A stretch of 33,676 nt of DNA, taken from Bacillota bacterium (GTDB taxonomy: Bacteria; Bacillota; Sulfobacillia; UBA3575; DUQP01). Positions 33,526 through 33,676 of this stretch are shown here, piece by piece. The position numbers and the translations under genes are program-made. Position 1 is the stretch's first letter. Every line of letters begins with the position of its first letter. The notes beneath the pieces are model-generated. The model had not been told where the DNA came from, made no database searches, and saw nothing but the letters and a program-made list of their open reading frames with translations. The DNA lies in NCBI GenBank assembly GCA_012837735.1, contig DUQP01000027.1, forward strand, positions 1 through 33,676, read 5' to 3'.

Positions 33526-33589
33526 GGTGGGTATCCCTAAGGTATTATGGTTGTGGAACCAATCCAAAACCGAAGGGAGAGTACCCACC
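33526..33589 (+). repeat. Inverted repeat in the leader of the right-edge gene
   Basis: GGTGGGTA (33526-33533) pairs with TACCCACC (33582-33589), and the adjacent TCCCT (33534-33538) pairs with AGGGA (33574-33578) across a three-base bulge. The stem of 13 pairs encloses about 35 bases and ends two bases before the ATG at 33592. A promoter-like pair (TTGCAA 33518-33523, TATTAT 33543-33548, spacing 19) overlaps the left arm. It may be a transposon end or a leader hairpin. Confidence 0.5.
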
Positions 33590-33591
33590 TA

Positions 33592-33676
33592 ATGACATTA
33601 TACCACCAACTCATGCATTCCGGTAACCCACAAGCTGCTGCCCAAATGGTTATTTCTCTGCTCGAAAAACACTCAC
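33592..33676 (+). CDS. Partial gene at the right edge, unidentified
   Basis: An ATG at 33592 opens a frame that runs off the window after 28 codons (MTLYHQLMHSGNPQAAAQMV and eight more residues). The residues look like an amphipathic helical start, and the frame is divergent from hrcA. No Shine-Dalgarno is well placed; the purine run GGGAGAG lies about 12 bases upstream, inside the leader stem. A transposase is one possibility given the flanking inverted repeat, but the fragment is too short for a family to be named. Confidence 0.45.
   Translation, partial: MTLYHQLMHSGNPQAAAQMVISLLEKHS

Noticed and set aside
1-33676. CRISPR arrays, tRNA or rRNA genes
   Set aside because: No regularly spaced repeats and no cloverleaf or rRNA-like segments were seen; the T-box leader is the only clear structured RNA.

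Overview
The window looks like a chromosomal segment of a moderately GC-rich, spore-forming, Gram-positive bacterium of the Clostridia type (Bacillota). The evidence is a CIRCE-controlled hrcA-grpE-dnaK-dnaJ operon, the sporulation pair yqfC-yqfD, a glycine T-box leader on glyQS, a PgpH-type cyclic-di-AMP phosphodiesterase, YqeY, and a ppdK gene paired with its PSRP-type regulator. No genus can be named from this alone.

Almost everything is on the minus strand, so the transcriptional order runs right to left. At the right edge (33592-33676, + strand) is the first part of an unidentified gene behind a structured leader. Next come a sigma-A promoter, a perfect CIRCE operator and hrcA-grpE-dnaK-dnaJ, closed by a strong hairpin at 28683-28713. 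The following tightly packed block holds prmA-rsmE-mtaB (joined by 3-4 base stop/start overlaps), an IlvB-like thiamine-diphosphate enzyme and a D-Ala-D-Ala ligase. It is followed by a HIT protein, rpsU and yqeY, with a terminator-like hairpin between the last two.

At 19980-21713 one gene points the other way. It encodes a membrane-anchored protein with an apparent substrate-binding-like N-terminal domain fused to a CapA-type metallophosphatase domain. It is divergent from yqfC and overlaps the end of yqeY. Left of it the minus-strand order resumes: yqfC-yqfD-phoH-pgpH-ybeY-dgkA-(DUF502)-(YerB/DUF3048)-cdd-era, then mgtE, recO, a DUF4342 gene, the T-box leader with glyQ-glyS, the PPDK regulator and ppdK. 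These genes serve protein folding, RNA and ribosome maturation, envelope precursor supply, sporulation, DNA repair, glycyl-tRNA charging and pyruvate/PEP interconversion.

Left of ppdK (about 1-1690) the sequence is clearly AT-richer and sparsely coding. It holds two small lipoprotein-like genes with no recognised family and a noncoding stretch of about 450 bases, and looks like accessory DNA. One lipoprotein has its natural start and ribosome binding site separated from the rest of the frame by a run of eight A residues. No rRNA, tRNA, CRISPR array or complete insertion sequence was found.

Many start codons were moved inward from the longest open frame because a good Shine-Dalgarno sequence or a family-typical N-terminus lies at the inner start. 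I found no convincing wholly new system. The best leads are the fused CapA protein, the orphan ThDP enzyme, the homopolymer-interrupted lipoprotein and the sigma-E-like promoter of yqfC.
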